A DNA stretch of 8,647 bases, from contig JAFGNY010000339.1 in assembly GCA_016926765.1 (NCBI GenBank), forward strand, positions 1 to 8,647, given 5' to 3'. The notes below the pieces were generated by a model, which did no database searches, was not told the DNA's origin, and saw only the letters and a program-made list of their open reading frames with translations. Below are positions 6,027 through 8,647 of this stretch, piece by piece. The stretch is from Bacteroidales bacterium. Lineage in GTDB: Bacteria > Bacteroidota > Bacteroidia > Bacteroidales > FEN-979. The position numbers were made by a program, and so were the translations under genes. How positions within the stretch are numbered: position 1 is the first letter of the stretch; each line of letters starts with the position of its first letter.

Positions 6027-8647
6027 ATGAAGAAACATTTTTGCCTCATTTTTTTATTAGGGATTGTTTTTACAGTATATTCCCAACCTGAATGGATTAC
6101 CTTTACAGATCCCCGCCCATCGGCTCCCATTTTAAGGGTTATAAGTTCAACCAACCAACAAGTTCGATTTGACATCATGATACCGGGAATGTATCAGGAG
6201 GATACCATTATTGACCAGATAACGTATCAGCGTCTTCTTATTCCCCAAACGGGAACATGGGGAGTGCCCGGGTATCCTGAGCTTCCATCCTTGTCGAAAC
6301 TAATTGCCGTTCCTGAATGTGACTCCATTACTATTTCATTTCAGGTTTTGGATTCCGTGGTACTATCATCCTATCTTGTCTTTCCGAAACCTGACATCAT
6401 CGAAGACACAATCCATTCTGGATTGATTGAAGTATTTTTCAAAAATGATTCCATTTATGGACTGAATGCAACGTTTCCATATTTCAATGATGAAATCATT
6501 GAATCGGGATATTTCAGGAACCAGCCAACCATCAGGATTGCCGGATACCCGATGCATTTTAATCCAGCGCTTCAGCAACTTGTTGTTTATACACACATCG
6601 ATGTCACATTGACCTTTCAGAACCCACAAGGAGTTGTGAATGTCGATAATGGTTTGTTCAATGGAATTGCACAGGGAACCCTGTTGAATTATGCTTTGGA
6701 TAAAAACATTGCCCCTCCTTATCCTACCGCTCAAATACAATGGATTACAATGAGCGATCCGGTAGAAGCAGATAACATCTATGCGGATTATCTGATTATA
6801 ACCGATGCTCAGTTCTTCACGCCCCAACACAGTCAGGCTTTACAAGAAATTGCCTCCCACCGGGCAAGTTATAATGGCTATCAGATTGCCATCGTGAATG
6901 TGCAGAACATTTTTGAGCTGGATTTTTATTACGATCCGAACTATCAATGCTTTATGTATGAACAGAAAATCCGATCATTCATCAAACGGGTTTATGAAGG
7001 AGCACACGCCCAGCATACATTGGATGGGAAACTGGCCTATGTATTATTGGTAGGTGATGCAAAAGTTTACGGATATGCCAGTTTAAATTATGGAGTACCT
7101 ACCTCAAATGATTTCGATCCTGGATTTCCCACCAACATTAATCCTACGACTGCAACATGCCCGAATGATTATTATTACTCATGCCTTACGAAGGATCAGA
7201 ATGGCGTATGGGACAGACAGGGGGATATTTTTATCGGACGGTTTTGCACAGACAACGAAACGGAACTTACCAACCTGGTTTCAAAAACAATCTATTCTGA
7301 AAACGAGTTCATGCCGGAAGGGAAGACCAATAATCTATTGACCTATGGAACGATTTACGATTACAGCGGAGGTATTTCAGTGGAGCATCATACGTATTTC
7401 TGCATCGAGTATCATGACTGGCTGGATGGATTGTATACCAATCCCTATTCCACCAGTCTGGTGGATGCGGACAATACCTCAACCTGGAATACTGATTTTG
7501 TCAATCATCTGAATACCAACGGATGTAATTTGATCTTTCACTATGGGCATGGAGACTATAATCACTGGAGTGTCAATGGCGATGGGTTAAATCCAAATAA
7601 TATCACCATCTCCTTTCTGGAACAAAATCTGGCCAATAATGGAATGAATCCCTTTGTCACGTCCATTTCTTGTTTCACCGGAGCATTTTATAATCCTCAA
7701 GACGATCATGATTGTGTTGCCGAAGAGTTGACCACCTATTCGCCCGATAAAGGTTATGTAGCTTATCTCGGATCGGGGATTGCATATTGTTTATCCACCC
7801 ATCATGCCATCGCGAATCCAAATGCCAACCCGACCCTAATTCACGAATGGATTCCCTATTCCATTTACCATGATCTATCATTTGTCCTTGGAGAATCTGT
7901 CCTGGAATCGAAGCTCCAAACCGTTGAGGAGGAGGGCGCATTTAAAATGTCGCTCATTGGCGATCCTGCCCTGAATTTAATGGCTCCCGGATTTGAAGTC
8001 ACGGCACAGACCTCATTGTGCGGCGACGTAACTATTTCCAACTCGGTTTATGTCAGGGAGGGAGCTGTCTTATCCCTCTGTTCCGGGTGCAATCTGTTTT
8101 TTGAAGAAAACGGAGAACTCATCGTTCAAGCAGGCGGAAAACTGGTGATAGGCGGAGACGTTACCATAACCGGAAAGAATCTCACGAACCAGATTGTTGT
8201 TTATGGGACTCTTGAAGCTCCCCCCGTCGAACCGCCTTTGCCAATCACTTCTCTGTACATGACCTCTTTACCGGGTACTGTTTGGAAAGGCATAGAGTTT
8301 TGCAATGAAAATCTGCAGATCAAATTTTCTGCTTGTTCATTCACCAACTGCACACTTTCGGGGTATCTTGACAAACTGGAGTTTTTATCATCCTGTAGCT
8401 TTACCAATTCCCGGTTGGATCTTCATGAGACAAATCTTGAGATAACCAGCTCGACATTTTCAAACACCCCGATTCAGCTGAACAATTACCAGCAGGAAGA
8501 GGTGTATGCCAAGATTTTGCAAAGTTCCATGCAAAACAGCCCCGATGATAATCTGGTTTCAATCAGCCATTATCCAGCCTTCCTCCTTGACGGGAACAGC
8601 CTGATCTATTCCGAAGGCACTGGAATTTATCTTGAATATTCAGGGAG
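6027..8647 (+). CDS. Gingipain-like C25 cysteine peptidase with beta-helix extension, 3' end outside window
   Basis: This is a large secreted cysteine endopeptidase of family C25, open for 873 codons to the window edge. Numbered from the ATG at 6027, residues 1-18 are a signal peptide (MKKHFCLIFLLGIVFTVYSQ; cleavage before Gln19). About 19-235 resembles the gingipain propeptide, with GVPGYPELPSLSKLIAVP at 79-96. The catalytic domain covers about 253-655: YLIITDAQF, VLLVGDA (339-345), GDIFIGRF (399-406), FHYGHGDYNHW with His508 as the likely catalytic His, SISCFTGAF with Cys549 as the likely nucleophile, and SLIGDPALNL (642-651). From about 660 to the end, short hydrophobic repeats such as AVLSLCSGCNLFFEENGELI, GGKLVIGGDVTITG and CSFTNCTLSG suggest a right-handed parallel beta-helix. 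A T9SS sorting domain is expected beyond the window but is not seen. An ATG at 5997 would add ten residues before a good signal peptide and is less likely. It should be secreted as an inactive precursor; cleavage specificity (Arg, Lys or other) cannot be told. Confidence 0.92.
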   Translation, partial: MKKHFCLIFLLGIVFTVYSQPEWITFTDPRPSAPILRVISSTNQQVRFDIMIPGMYQEDTIIDQITYQRLLIPQTGTWGVPGYPELPSLSKLIAVPECDSITISFQVLDSVVLSSYLVFPKPDIIEDTIHSGLIEVFFKNDSIYGLNATFPYFNDEIIESGYFRNQPTIRIAGYPMHFNPALQQLVVYTHIDVTLTFQNPQGVVNVDNGLFNGIAQGTLLNYALDKNIAPPYPTAQIQWITMSDPVEADNIYADYLIITDAQFFTPQHSQALQEIASHRASYNGYQIAIVNVQNIFELDFYYDPNYQCFMYEQKIRSFIKRVYEGAHAQHTLDGKLAYVLLVGDAKVYGYASLNYGVPTSNDFDPGFPTNINPTTATCPNDYYYSCLTKDQNGVWDRQGDIFIGRFCTDNETELTNLVSKTIYSENEFMPEGKTNNLLTYGTIYDYSGGISVEHHTYFCIEYHDWLDGLYTNPYSTSLVDADNTSTWNTDFVNHLNTNGCNLIFHYGHGDYNHWSVNGDGLNPNNITISFLEQNLANNGMNPFVTSISCFTGAFYNPQDDHDCVAEELTTYSPDKGYVAYLGSGIAYCLSTHHAIANPNANPTLIHEWIPYSIYHDLSFVLGESVLESKLQTVEEEGAFKMSLIGDPALNLMAPGFEVTAQTSLCGDVTISNSVYVREGAVLSLCSGCNLFFEENGELIVQAGGKLVIGGDVTITGKNLTNQIVVYGTLEAPPVEPPLPITSLYMTSLPGTVWKGIEFCNENLQIKFSACSFTNCTLSGYLDKLEFLSSCSFTNSRLDLHETNLEITSSTFSNTPIQLNNYQQEEVYAKILQSSMQNSPDDNLVSISHYPAFLLDGNSLIYSEGTGIYLEYSG

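Noticed and set aside
6366..6830. 154-codon minus-strand open frame
   Set aside because: It lies wholly inside the C25 propeptide region in antisense and shows no motif. The + strand frame is clearly the coding one.

Overview
The window reads as a chromosomal stretch of a Bacteroidota (Bacteroidetes) bacterium. The evidence is a C-terminal type IX secretion (T9SS) sorting domain in the first gene, the relic of a second one, a gingipain-like C25 peptidase, a TPR-containing histidine kinase with a NarL/LuxR-type partner, and promoter-like sequences of the Bacteroidetes form (TTG then TAnnTTTG) without clear Shine-Dalgarno sites. The species cannot be named from this sequence. All intact genes lie on the + strand, and no tRNA, rRNA, CRISPR array or transposase was seen.

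Layout: (1) 1-822 is the 3' end of a secreted or surface protein made of about six 28-29-residue Trp/Tyr-rich repeats and a T9SS type A sorting domain. (2) 917-3537 is a two-component system: a likely promoter, a sensor kinase (lipobox-like signal peptide, TPR region, one membrane helix, HisKA_3-like domain, ATPase domain) and a response regulator joined by an ATGA overlap. (3) 3549-3755 on the minus strand is a decayed T9SS sorting domain, in a gap that also holds a likely promoter for the next genes. (4) 3897-5706 holds a small secreted protein of unknown function and, 19 bases later, a cytoplasmic amidohydrolase-superfamily enzyme. (5) 5707-6026 has no recognised gene. It holds an unexplained open frame of 66 codons and a 66-base element bounded by a 9-base inverted repeat. 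(6) 6027 to the window end is a large C25 cysteine peptidase (at least 873 residues) with signal peptide, propeptide-like region, catalytic domain with His and Cys motifs, and a beta-helix-like extension. It runs off the window.

The two flanking genes and the relic point to a locus rich in T9SS cargo. The two-component system could regulate such cargo, but nothing in the sequence proves this. The amidohydrolase pair looks like an independent unit. I found no clearly new multi-gene system. The most unusual items are the sorting-domain relic, the 66-base element before the peptidase, and the unknown secreted protein paired with the amidohydrolase.
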